DNA of 56,545 bases, taken from CAYQDB01 sp964416195. GTDB lineage: Bacteria > Zixibacteria > MSB-5A5 > GN15 > FEB-12. This document shows positions 1-7,286 of this stretch, one piece after another. The position numbers were made by a program, and so were the translations under genes. The stretch is taken from the NCBI GenBank assembly GCA_964416195.1, contig CAYQDB010000015.1, positions 1-56,545 on the forward strand, in the 5' to 3' direction. The notes below the pieces were generated by a model. It was given only the letters and a program-made list of their open reading frames with translations, searched no databases and was not told the origin of the DNA. The stretch's first letter is position 1, and every line of letters starts with the position of its first letter.

Positions 1-26
1 TGGGGTAAACCGCGATCACAGACCTG

Positions 27-46
27 TCCCCGACCCTGATCGGGGA
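27..46. repeat. Short inverted repeat upstream of the helicase gene
   Basis: TCCCCGA at 27-33 and TCGGGGA at 40-46 form a 7-bp stem with a 6-nt loop. A second pair, CGCGATC at 11-17 and GATCGCG at 45-51, overlaps it and could form an alternative stem. There is no T-run, so it is not a clear terminator. The gene it belongs to lies off the left edge of the window. Confidence 0.4.
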
Positions 47-82
47 TCGCGGCCACACCTGCCTAGTTGAATTACATGTGAT

Positions 83-1930
83 ATGCCTGACTATGAATAC
101 ATTGTCTCCAACGTAGATAGTCCAACGCTCGTACTCGCTGGGCCCGGTGCCGGCAAGACTTATCTTCTCGGTGGCCGAGTTAAGAGGCTTCTAGATCAGG
201 GAGTGAGCAAAAGAAGTATTACAGTCGTTGCCTTCGGTAGGGATGCAAGTCAACATATGCGCAACAAGTTGCTTGATCCGGTTGGAGGATTTAACATTCC
301 GTTCGACAATCTACCTAACATTTCCACTCTTCACTCGCTCGCCTTTGAAATCGTCAAACAGAAACCTCGCACCGTCGGGTTACGCAAAACTGGTTTGAAA
401 GTCTTAAGAGATGAAGAAGTGAAACGCCTTCTTTATCGTGACGCATCTCTAATTCTTGGACACACAGAAGAAGAATCGTCCAAGGCGCTTAAGTGTAAGC
501 AACACGGCGACTGCGATATCGGAAGCAAAGACATCGAGTGTGCCATATGTTTAAAATATTGGGAGCTAATGTCAAATTGCAATTACGTCGACTTTGACGA
601 TCAAGTTCTTTTTGCGTGTCAAATCTTAGAGAAAGAATCAGAAATACTCGCGAGATACCAGACAAGGTCCGAACACTTGCTGGTAGACGAGTACCAAGAC
701 ATAAACGCCGCGGCATTTAGACTAATCGATCTACTGAGCAGGAGTTCTAGAAACGGACTATTCGCGGTTGGGGATGATGCACAGGCTATCTATGGTTTTA
801 GGGGTGCTGACACGCGATTCATACTTCAATTCGAAAAAGATTTTCCAGGTGCATTCAAACCGCCTCTACAACATAGCCGGCGTTGCCACGAGAATACTAT
901 GAACGACGCGTCAGCGGTATTAAAGACATTTTACTCTGAATGGACTGGTCCATATGAGCTCGAATATCATGTCCAAAACGGTGAACTTCCGAGAATCTGG
1001 CAGCTTCCGAGTGAGATTAAGGAGGCTCATTGGGTTGCCAGGATTGCACGAGATGCGGTAAGTAAGAAGAAGAGTGTTCTTGTGCTCGCTCCCAAAAAGG
1101 ATTTTTTCCCCCTTATCTCTGACAAGTTGAACAGTTACGGGATACCGCACGTCAGCCCTGTGAATTTGCTGTCTGAAGAGACCAATAAAAGACTAAATGT
1201 GATCCGCCGGGTCCTCGACTGGGTCAAGAATCCTGATAGTAGCTTTGCGACTAGAGTTGTCGCCGAGACGCTAATTGATAACGGAACTGCTAGAGTGGCC
1301 TGTGCTCGAAAAGACAAACGTTGCAAGCCAGAGACTATAGAGAAACGTCGACAGGTTGAAACGGAAATCGCACAACTATGGGAGAAAGTCGATAAGAAGA
1401 CTACCCTTTGGGAAGTTATTCGGTCCGAAAAGTTTCTTTCAGAACCTCTTCAACTGCTCAGGGAATCGATGTGTGGACTATCAGAAACGTATGATAGTCG
1501 TGAGGAACATATGCGAGAGGGATTTGCGAAACACTTGGCTGTGACAAGTGGGGTTTGGAAGCAACCTGAGACACTCGCCAAAGATATGTGTTCTGTTATA
1601 GATCTTCTTAATGCCCCAAAACCGACCGGCTTTGGCGGTATTCAACTTATGACAATGAAAAAAGCCAAAGGGCTTGAGGCCGATGTGGTTGTCATGGTTG
1701 GTCTGGAAGATGACATTATGCCAAACCCCATATCAGACCAAGAGGAAGAAGCACGCTTGTTCTATGTTTCGATGACCAGGGCAAAGGAGAAGTTATACCT
1801 ATTCCATTCATATAAACGACCACGAAAAGTATCGTTTGGCTCCGATTTGACAGACAAGAAGCGAAGTAGGTTTCTGGATGCCCTTGGCAGAGATAGCAAA
1901 TACATTCGAGACAGAGCGAAGACAGAATAA
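83..1930 (+). CDS. UvrD/Rep-like superfamily 1 DNA helicase with cysteine-rich insertion
   Basis: ATP-dependent 3'-5' DNA translocase or helicase of the UvrD/Rep group, 615 aa. Visible motifs: Walker A GPGAGKT (residues 20-26), Walker B DEYQD (about 202-206), motif III GDDAQAIYGFRG (about 229-240), motif V TMKKAKGLE (about 522-530) and motif VI FYVSMTRAKEKL (about 558-569). Motif V normally reads TxHxxKGLE; here the His is Lys. Only 19 residues precede Walker A, and the Q motif that normally contacts adenine is not recognisable. An in-frame TGA at 68-70 rules out a longer start without a frameshift. Residues about 137-160 contain a Cys/His cluster (CKQHGDC then CAIC) that could bind zinc. No convincing ribosome-binding site precedes the ATG. 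Housekeeping UvrD or PcrA is usually 700 aa or more, so this is probably an accessory or defence helicase, but its upstream partner is outside the window. Confidence 0.85.
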   Translation: MPDYEYIVSNVDSPTLVLAGPGAGKTYLLGGRVKRLLDQGVSKRSITVVAFGRDASQHMRNKLLDPVGGFNIPFDNLPNISTLHSLAFEIVKQKPRTVGLRKTGLKVLRDEEVKRLLYRDASLILGHTEEESSKALKCKQHGDCDIGSKDIECAICLKYWELMSNCNYVDFDDQVLFACQILEKESEILARYQTRSEHLLVDEYQDINAAAFRLIDLLSRSSRNGLFAVGDDAQAIYGFRGADTRFILQFEKDFPGAFKPPLQHSRRCHENTMNDASAVLKTFYSEWTGPYELEYHVQNGELPRIWQLPSEIKEAHWVARIARDAVSKKKSVLVLAPKKDFFPLISDKLNSYGIPHVSPVNLLSEETNKRLNVIRRVLDWVKNPDSSFATRVVAETLIDNGTARVACARKDKRCKPETIEKRRQVETEIAQLWEKVDKKTTLWEVIRSEKFLSEPLQLLRESMCGLSETYDSREEHMREGFAKHLAVTSGVWKQPETLAKDMCSVIDLLNAPKPTGFGGIQLMTMKKAKGLEADVVVMVGLEDDIMPNPISDQEEEARLFYVSMTRAKEKLYLFHSYKRPRKVSFGSDLTDKKRSRFLDALGRDSKYIRDRAKTE

Positions 1931-1944
1931 GCCTAATCTGCGGA

Positions 1945-2139
1945 CTGGGTGGCCCACCTTTCAGGTGGGTAATTGTGTCCCCAGCAAATTCACAATAAAT
2001 CCTCTGTTGATTACCCCCTTGCGCCATTTTTAACAGAAAGGTCTGGGTGGCCCACCTTTCAGGTGGGTAATTGTATCCCCCGCAAATCCACGATAAATCC
2101 TCTGTTGATTACTGCCTTGCGCTATTAGTAACAGAAAGG
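1945..2139. repeat. Two tandem copies of a 97-98 bp hairpin-bearing repeat
   Basis: Two near-identical units, 1945-2041 and 2043-2139, follow each other with a 98-bp period. Each begins CTGGGTGGCCCACC, contains the hairpin CCCACCT-TTC-AGGTGGG, and ends AACAGAAAGG. The second unit runs directly into the leader of the next gene and its AGAAAGG tail provides a ribosome-binding site 7 nt before the ATG at 2147. The arrangement looks like a duplicated gene leader or a small dispersed element linked to that gene. Confidence 0.85.
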
Positions 2140-2146
2140 CACAATT

Positions 2147-2668
2147 ATGTCAGGCACTAGCCCGAAGCAGCTCGAGGCCAACAGGTGCAACGCACAGCGC
2201 TCCACCGGACCTCGGACACCCGCAGGCAAAGCGCGCGTGAGATTCAACGCACTGAGACATGGCCTGTTAGCGAAGTCCGTGATCCTGCCCATCCGCAGCC
2301 GCTCCGAAAAACGGAGCCACTTCGATGCCCTCCTGGCGCAGTTGATCGACGAACTCAAACCGGTCGGCATCTTGGAAGACATGCTGGTGGAGAAAATTGC
2401 CGTGTCGTACTGGCGCCTGCGTCGCGCCCTTCGTGCTGAATCCGGCGAAATCTGTGACAAAATCCGCAATTTTCGCCGGTATCCCTACGCCACCGATCCC
2501 GCTACTCTCGCCCTACCATCCTCGCGCAACACCCTCAAGATCGTCCGCTACCAGAATGCCATCGAGCGTCAGCTCCATCGGGCTATCACCCAACTACAAC
2601 GCCTGCAAGAGCATCGTTGCCTCTCTGACCCCGCCCCCCCGGAGACCCCGTCTATCGACACAAACTAA
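2147..2668 (+). CDS. Repeat-associated protein of the STGPRT...NALRHGL type, unknown function
   Basis: A 173-aa basic protein of unknown function. Its N-terminus carries the pattern NRCNAQRSTGPRTPAGKAR (residues 11-29) followed by NALRHGLLA. I recognise this pattern from multi-copy hypothetical proteins in several environmental phyla, but no biochemical role is known to me. The middle and C-terminal parts are rich in Arg, Leu and Glu and look helical; there is no signal peptide or membrane segment. The start is supported by AGAAAGG in the upstream repeat. The two 98-bp repeats in front and a perfect hairpin behind suggest gene and flanks form one repeat-associated unit. It could be a nucleic-acid-binding protein or a relic of a mobile element; the sequence does not decide. 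Confidence 0.65.
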   Translation: MSGTSPKQLEANRCNAQRSTGPRTPAGKARVRFNALRHGLLAKSVILPIRSRSEKRSHFDALLAQLIDELKPVGILEDMLVEKIAVSYWRLRRALRAESGEICDKIRNFRRYPYATDPATLALPSSRNTLKIVRYQNAIERQLHRAITQLQRLQEHRCLSDPAPPETPSIDTN

Positions 2669-2702
2669 AAATTACCAAACAAACCCATTTCTTCAGCAGT
2701 AA

Positions 2703-2725
2703 GTCGGGTTCCCTGTGAACCCGAC
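2703..2725. repeat. Perfect 8-bp hairpin between convergent genes
   Basis: GTCGGGTT (2703-2710) and AACCCGAC (2718-2725) pair around a 7-nt loop. It sits in the 61-bp gap between the convergent STGPRT-type gene and nfnB. No T-run follows on either strand, so it may be a transcript-end stabiliser or part of a dispersed repeat rather than a classic terminator. Confidence 0.6.
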
Positions 2726-2729
2726 ATCC

Positions 2730-4160
2730 CTAAGGTAGTTCCATCAGGTACTTGTGCATAGCGCGGGCGGCTTTCTTACCGGCTCCCGCTGCAAGTATGA
2801 CCGTTGCGCCGCCGGTTACGATATCACCGCCGGCATATACGCCCTTTCGGGAGGTCAGCATCGTCTCCTCGTCTGCAATGATGTTCCCCCACTTGTTGCA
2901 TTCAAGACCGGGAGTAGTCCTGGGGATGAGGGGATTTGAGGAGTTGCCGATTCCAACTACCACCAGGTCGACCTCCATAGTAAAGTTGGAGCCTTCAATT
3001 GGGACGGGACGGCGGCGACCGGAGGCGTCCGGTTCCCCCAGTTCCATCTTGATGCATTCCATCGCCTTCACTCTGCCATCGCTGTCGCCCATGTACTTGA
3101 TGGGTGCGGTCAGCATATGGAACTGCACACCCTCTTCCATGGCATGATGGATTTCCTCGTCACGCGCCGGCATTTCCTTCTCACTTCGGCGATAAACAAT
3201 ATAGGCATTCTCCGCCCCCAGCCTGAGCGCCGTGCGCACGGCATCCATAGCAGTATTGCCGCCACCCAAGACAGCCACATTCTTGCCGTGTATGATGGGA
3301 GTGTCATAGTTAGGAAAATCAAAGGCGCGCATAAGGTTTGAGCGGGTAAGGTACTCATTGGAAGAATAAATGCCGATAAGATTCTCTCCGGGAATCCCCA
3401 TGAAATTCGGCAGACCGGCGCCTGTACCGATAAAAATGGTGTCATAACCCATCTCAAACAGTTCGTCAATGGTGTCCATCTTGCCGATCACGGTGGAGTT
3501 CTGGAACTCCACCCCCATATCCGCGAGGAAATCGCACTCCGCCTGCACGATGTTTTTGGGAAGACGGAATTCAGGGATGCCATACACAAGCACACCGCCA
3601 GGTTTGTGAAGCGCTTCAAAGACTGTCACCGCATGTCCAAGTTTTATCAAATCACCTGCGACTGTCAGCCCAGCCGGACCGGAGCCGACAATAGCCACCT
3701 TGCGGCCGGTCGGGGGAGCAATCTCAGGAAGCTGAACCAAGTTATTGTCCCGTTCATAGTCAGCCACAAACCGCTCGAGGTACCCGATTCGCACCGATCC
3801 ATACTTTTTGTGCAAAGGGCAAACGATTTCGCACTGTTCCTCTTGAGGACAGACCCGCCCACAAACAGCAGGCAGGGAATTGGTCTCCTTGATCTTTCTG
3901 GCGGCTGCAGCGTATTCCTTTTCCCGAATCAACATAATGAATCCAGGTATGTCGACCTCAACCGGACAACCCCTTACACATGGGGCTTTCGGGCAGTCCA
4001 GACATCGTTCCGCTTCTATAAGAGCCTGCTCTTCAGTCAGACCATGAGGTACTTCCTTGAAGTTCTTAGCACGCTCTCTGGGATCCTGTTCCGGCATTTT
4101 CTGCCGGGGAATCTGCATCCGTTCTCTTGGTTTCAAGTCTTTTGCCACATCACGCTCCAT
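2730..4160 (-). CDS. nfnB: NADH-dependent reduced ferredoxin:NADP+ oxidoreductase, large subunit NfnB
   Basis: A 476-aa flavoprotein related to the glutamate synthase small subunit (GltD). The N-terminus has cysteine clusters for iron-sulfur centres (CLDCPKAPCVRGCP at about 52-65, CGRVCPQEEQCEIVC at about 99-113). An FAD-binding GSGPAGL follows at about 157, then a nucleotide-binding GGGNTAMDAVRTALRLGA segment, and a C-terminal GGDIVTGGATVILA FAD motif. Family members are often annotated gltA or gltD. The gene immediately upstream encodes an NfnA-type ferredoxin-NADP reductase and no glutamate synthase large subunit is nearby, which argues for NfnB. With NfnA it would bifurcate electrons from NADPH to NAD+ and ferredoxin, or run in reverse, in the cytoplasm. 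The gap to nfnA is 60 bp, consistent with one transcript. ATG at 4160 is used; M15 (MQIPRQ) is a possible alternative. Confidence 0.88.
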   Translation of the reverse strand: MERDVAKDLKPRERMQIPRQKMPEQDPRERAKNFKEVPHGLTEEQALIEAERCLDCPKAPCVRGCPVEVDIPGFIMLIREKEYAAAARKIKETNSLPAVCGRVCPQEEQCEIVCPLHKKYGSVRIGYLERFVADYERDNNLVQLPEIAPPTGRKVAIVGSGPAGLTVAGDLIKLGHAVTVFEALHKPGGVLVYGIPEFRLPKNIVQAECDFLADMGVEFQNSTVIGKMDTIDELFEMGYDTIFIGTGAGLPNFMGIPGENLIGIYSSNEYLTRSNLMRAFDFPNYDTPIIHGKNVAVLGGGNTAMDAVRTALRLGAENAYIVYRRSEKEMPARDEEIHHAMEEGVQFHMLTAPIKYMGDSDGRVKAMECIKMELGEPDASGRRRPVPIEGSNFTMEVDLVVVGIGNSSNPLIPRTTPGLECNKWGNIIADEETMLTSRKGVYAGGDIVTGGATVILAAGAGKKAARAMHKYLMELP

Positions 4161-4220
4161 TTATTCACGAAAACACATGCTGTTTCATGCTGCTGTAAAA
4201 ATCTGACATCGCTTGTTGTA

Positions 4221-5093
4221 TTAATCAGGGTAGGAGAACTTCTGAACCTCTTGGGTAAGTTTGCAGCCGGGGTTCTCAAGAAAGCGCTCCATGGCTTCTC
4301 TTTCCTGTTCCTTGTAAGCGTCCAGCCTCTTTGTTAGTAAGTCAAAATCAACCTGGTGGCCGTCGAAATCCGGGCCGTCCACACAGGCAAATTTGGTTTC
4401 GCCACCAACGGAAACCCGGCAGCCGCCACACATACCGGTACCGTCGATCATAAGAGGGTTGAGCGAAACCCAAGTAGGCACATTGTACGGCTTGGTGAGA
4501 TTGCTCAGCACCCTCATCATCGGCACCGGCCCTATCGCCATGACCATCCCGATTTTGACGCCGTCGTCTAGGAGCTTTTTCACTATATCTGAGACAAAGC
4601 CGTGGTGCCCATAGGTGCCATCATCGGTGCATACATACATCTCATCCGCGATTGCTTTGTGTTCCTTTTCGTAGAAAAGGATATCCTTTGAACGAGCGCC
4701 TATGATAGTAATCAATTTGTTGCCGGCTTCTTTGTAAGCTTGTGCAATAGGATAGATCGGCGCAATGCCAATACCGCCACCAACCACGCAGGCGATGCCC
4801 CAGTTTTCGACGTGTGACGGCACTCCCAGGGGGCCAACGCAGTCGGATAGCTCGCCGTCGGCCGGGACGGTAGTCATCAGGGCTGAGGTTTTCCCAACCA
4901 CCTGGTACACGATTGTCAATAGTCCGTTCTCCTTGTCCAGCCCGGCGATTGACATCGGGACCCGCTCCCCTTCATTGTTAACCCTGAGAATGACAAACTG
5001 ACCCGCTTTAGCCTTGGCCACCAATCTGGGGACCTTAACTCTCATCTTCCAGTTCAGGGGGCCAATTTGTATGTTATCCCTGATCTTTGGCAT
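4221..5093 (-). CDS. nfnA: NADH-dependent reduced ferredoxin:NADP+ oxidoreductase, small subunit NfnA
   Basis: A 290-aa member of the ferredoxin-NADP reductase family (also called sulfide dehydrogenase SudB or dihydroorotate dehydrogenase electron-transfer subunit-like). It has an FAD-binding barrel with RVPMSIAG, an NAD(P)-binding VVGGGIGIAPIYPIA segment, and a C-terminal [2Fe-2S] site GMCGGCRVSVGG...FACVDGP. It would take electrons from NADH and pass them to NfnB. The reading frame is open back to a TTG at 5114, but the ATG at 5093 is preceded 4-5 nt upstream by GGAGGTG, so it is taken as the start. It is the first gene of the nfnAB pair. Confidence 0.9.
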   Translation of the reverse strand: MPKIRDNIQIGPLNWKMRVKVPRLVAKAKAGQFVILRVNNEGERVPMSIAGLDKENGLLTIVYQVVGKTSALMTTVPADGELSDCVGPLGVPSHVENWGIACVVGGGIGIAPIYPIAQAYKEAGNKLITIIGARSKDILFYEKEHKAIADEMYVCTDDGTYGHHGFVSDIVKKLLDDGVKIGMVMAIGPVPMMRVLSNLTKPYNVPTWVSLNPLMIDGTGMCGGCRVSVGGETKFACVDGPDFDGHQVDFDLLTKRLDAYKEQEREAMERFLENPGCKLTQEVQKFSYPD

Positions 5094-5406
5094 TGCACCT
5101 CCATAGTCTTCCAAGTTTGTGCAAGGATAACGAAATGGCTGAGAAAATCAAGGGCATTTTAGTAGATGTGCGCGTAAGCAACACACCACGCGCCTGATTG
5201 CTGCTGGTGCTGCCAGACCGTGTTGAAATCTGGTTACTCGGTAGCTGCTAATCAAGATCGCACGGCAGGCTCTACGCTGGACAAGTCACACCTTTATTGT
5301 TTTATAGTTTGCATGCTCCCGGAGCTCGGGATAAGCATCCCCGTGTGGGTATTTGATAGAGAGTTGGATGGATGTTAAAACCGCGCCTATGAAAGGGCCG
5401 GTGGAA
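5094..5406. other. Intergenic region, nfnA leader side
   Basis: About 310 bp between nfnA and the small-RNA terminator. Open frames crossing it (for example 5286-5570 on the minus strand) resemble nothing and run through the terminator hairpin. Apart from the nfnA ribosome-binding site at its left end I see no supported gene; a promoter for nfnAB must lie here but no -35/-10 pair stands out. Confidence 0.5.
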
Positions 5407-5437
5407 AACAAAAAAAGGGCCGGGCGGAGCCGGCCCT
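5407..5437 (-). terminator. Strong intrinsic terminator, minus strand
   Basis: On the minus strand AGGGCCGG (5430-5437) pairs with CCGGCCCT (5416-5423) around the 6-nt loop CTCCGC, followed by seven T residues (5416-5410). No annotated minus-strand gene lies just upstream, because enolase is on the plus strand. It therefore implies an unannotated minus-strand transcript. Confidence 0.85.
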
Positions 5438-5586
5438 CAGTCAGCCGTTTCGAATCTGCTGACCTTGCTGTCGTCCAAGGTATGAACGTCTCAGGTAAAG
5501 ACATAAACAAATTCCCTGCCAAGCGGTCTGGCGTTGTCCCACTATGAGTTACAGCCTGCTGGTGGCTCAATGCAGTAGGGGGGCGG
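5407..5586 (-). ncRNA. Candidate structured small RNA divergent from enolase
   Basis: On the minus strand a -10-like TATACT (5593-5598) is followed about 180 nt later by a textbook intrinsic terminator, with no plausible protein between. The predicted transcript is a chain of local hairpins. Reading 5' to 3': an extended stem pairing CCC..ACT..AT..GAG with CTCATAGTGGG (5542-5585), GCCA/TGGC, GTCT/AGAC, CCTTG/CAAGG, GTCAGC/GCTGAC, then the terminator. I could not match it to tmRNA, RNase P, SRP RNA or tRNA. A 12-nt resemblance to the 3' region of 6S RNA lies on the opposite strand and lacks the long closing stem. The -35 region is poor, so the 5' end is approximate. It could also be a long 3' tail of an unseen transcript. 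Confidence 0.45.
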
Positions 5587-5685
5587 TCGATAAGTATAGA
5601 GAGCTTCCCATAGAAACATTGAGCTTGCTCTGCGGGCCCGGTGGGGATAAGTTGACGAAAAAGCGTTTAGCAGAGGAATTCAATT

Positions 5686-6984
5686 ATGGCTGACTATCAA
5701 TTGATTCATGCCCGACAGGTTCTCGACAGCCGCGGTACCCCAACGGTAGAGGTAGAGGTTCGCCTAAGCGATAACAGCCTCGGCCGAGCGGTGGTGCCCT
5801 CTGGGGCTTCTACCGGTGCGCACGAAGCTGTCGAGTTGAGAGACGGCAACGACAATTACTACTTCGGCAAGGGAGTCATGAAGGCTGTCGCTAACGTTAA
5901 CGAAAAGATTAGCCGAGCTCTGGTCAAGGACGATGTCGACCCGTTCGACCAGGTGATGGTTGACAGGTATCTTATCGATCTCGATGGTACCGAGAACAAG
6001 GGTAAGCTTGGCGCCAACGCCATCCTGGGTGTTTCGCTGGCAACTGCCAAGGCCGCCGCTGACTCGCGAGGGGTGCCTCTCTACAAGTACATCGGTGGCA
6101 GCAACTGCAAGATTCTACCAGTGCCGATGATGAATATCCTCAATGGCGGTAAGCACGCTCCCAACAACGTTGATCTGCAAGAGTTCATGATTATGCCAAC
6201 AGGAGCTGACAGTTTCTCAAAGGCGCTTCAGATGGGCGCAGAGGTTTTCGGTCGCCTGAAGGAAGTACTCAAGGCAAAGGGCTATAACACGGCTGTCGGT
6301 GATGAGGGGGGTTTTGCGCCTGACCTGAAATCGAACGAAGAAGCCCTGCAGGTGATCATGGAGGCGATCGGCAACTCCGGTTACGAAGAGGGTAAGGATA
6401 TTATGATCGCTCTTGATCCGGCCTCGACCGAGTTTTATGACGCGAATGAAAAAACCTATAATCTCGCAGCGGAGAACCGCAAGCTTTCCTCTGGGGAGAT
6501 GGTTGAGTACTACGCCGCTCTGTGCGACAAGTATCCGATTATCTCTATTGAAGACGGTCATGCCGAGGACGACTGGGAAGGGTGGACGACAATGACCGAA
6601 CGGCTGGGTGGAAAGGTCCAAATCGTTGGTGATGACCTGTATGTCACCAATCCCAAACGACTGGCGCGCGGTATCAAGGAAAAATCCTCCAACTCGATTT
6701 TGATAAAACTCAACCAGATCGGCACCCTGACCGAGACCCTGGACACTATCGCTTTGGCTCAGCGTGCAGGGTTTACCGCTGTCGTGTCGCACCGCTCCGG
6801 TGAAACCGAGGATACTACGATAGCCGATGTCGTCGTGGGCACAGGGGCTGGTCAGATCAAGACCGGTTCGATGTGCCGCACTGACCGCATCGCCAAGTAT
6901 AACCAGCTATTGCGCATAGAGGAAGCGCTTGGCCGCAATGCTATCTATCCCGGCATGGAGACGTTCTACAATTTGAGAGGGTAA
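5686..6984 (+). CDS. eno: Enolase (phosphopyruvate hydratase)
   Basis: A 432-aa enolase, normal length, converting 2-phosphoglycerate to phosphoenolpyruvate in glycolysis and gluconeogenesis. The sequence shows the N-terminal ARQVLDSRGTPTVEVEV, the substrate loop SGASTGAHEAVELRD, the metal ligands in the ALDPASTEF and SIEDGHAEDDW regions and the signature ILIKLNQIGTLTET carrying the catalytic Lys, then SHRSGETEDT. AGAGGA precedes the ATG at 5686 by about 8 nt. It is monocistronic, with the candidate small RNA divergent to it and a convergent aminotransferase downstream. Confidence 0.97.
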   Translation: MADYQLIHARQVLDSRGTPTVEVEVRLSDNSLGRAVVPSGASTGAHEAVELRDGNDNYYFGKGVMKAVANVNEKISRALVKDDVDPFDQVMVDRYLIDLDGTENKGKLGANAILGVSLATAKAAADSRGVPLYKYIGGSNCKILPVPMMNILNGGKHAPNNVDLQEFMIMPTGADSFSKALQMGAEVFGRLKEVLKAKGYNTAVGDEGGFAPDLKSNEEALQVIMEAIGNSGYEEGKDIMIALDPASTEFYDANEKTYNLAAENRKLSSGEMVEYYAALCDKYPIISIEDGHAEDDWEGWTTMTERLGGKVQIVGDDLYVTNPKRLARGIKEKSSNSILIKLNQIGTLTETLDTIALAQRAGFTAVVSHRSGETEDTTIADVVVGTGAGQIKTGSMCRTDRIAKYNQLLRIEEALGRNAIYPGMETFYNLRG

Positions 6985-7286
6985 GACCATACGTGAGGTG
7001 TCGCTGAAACCTTAGCCTGCATTATTCACAGATTTTCCACGGCTGTCATTACGGGACACCGGAGAGGCCGTAATCTCTTATTGCTGCATCAGTTGCACAA
7101 CTGACATCGCCGCGTCCGCCCCCTGGTGGGTTCGCCACTACACACGAACGGACTGTTACTGAATAAACAAGGGTTTGTGAATGATCCGGGTTAGTTTTAT
7201 CAATGGCCAGGCTCTTGGATCAGCTATCGCTGATTCATATCTTATCCCTGGGGTCCTGTCCTTGGCGGCTCACGTCAATATAGCGT
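6985..7286. other. Intergenic region between convergent eno and aminotransferase
   Basis: About 300 bp without a credible gene. It holds one modest hairpin, ATTACGG (7048-7054) with CCGTAAT (7068-7074), which lacks a T-run. No promoter is expected because both flanking genes end here. Confidence 0.5.

Noticed and set aside
83..1930. Assigning the helicase to the Gabija system (GajB)
   Set aside because: Only the SF1 motifs are shared. The N-terminus differs and no GajA-like gene is in the window.
2730..4160. Calling the large flavoprotein glutamate synthase small subunit (gltD)
   Set aside because: No glutamate synthase large subunit is adjacent, and the upstream gene is a ferredoxin-NADP reductase of the NfnA type.
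3606..4337. 243-codon plus-strand open frame across nfnB
   Set aside because: It is antisense to two well-supported conserved genes, and its translation resembles no protein.
5446..5462. TTCGAA motif suggestive of a tRNA T-loop
   Set aside because: The flanking bases do not form a 5-bp T stem, and no acceptor or anticodon arms surround it.
5286..5570. 94-codon minus-strand open frame upstream of enolase
   Set aside because: It runs through a strong terminator hairpin, has no ribosome-binding site and no recognisable sequence.
5535..5575. Resemblance to the 3' region of 6S RNA on the plus strand (GTTACAGCCTGC)
   Set aside because: Only about 12 nt match and the flanking sequence forms a local hairpin instead of the long 6S closing stem. 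The terminator points to a minus-strand transcript.
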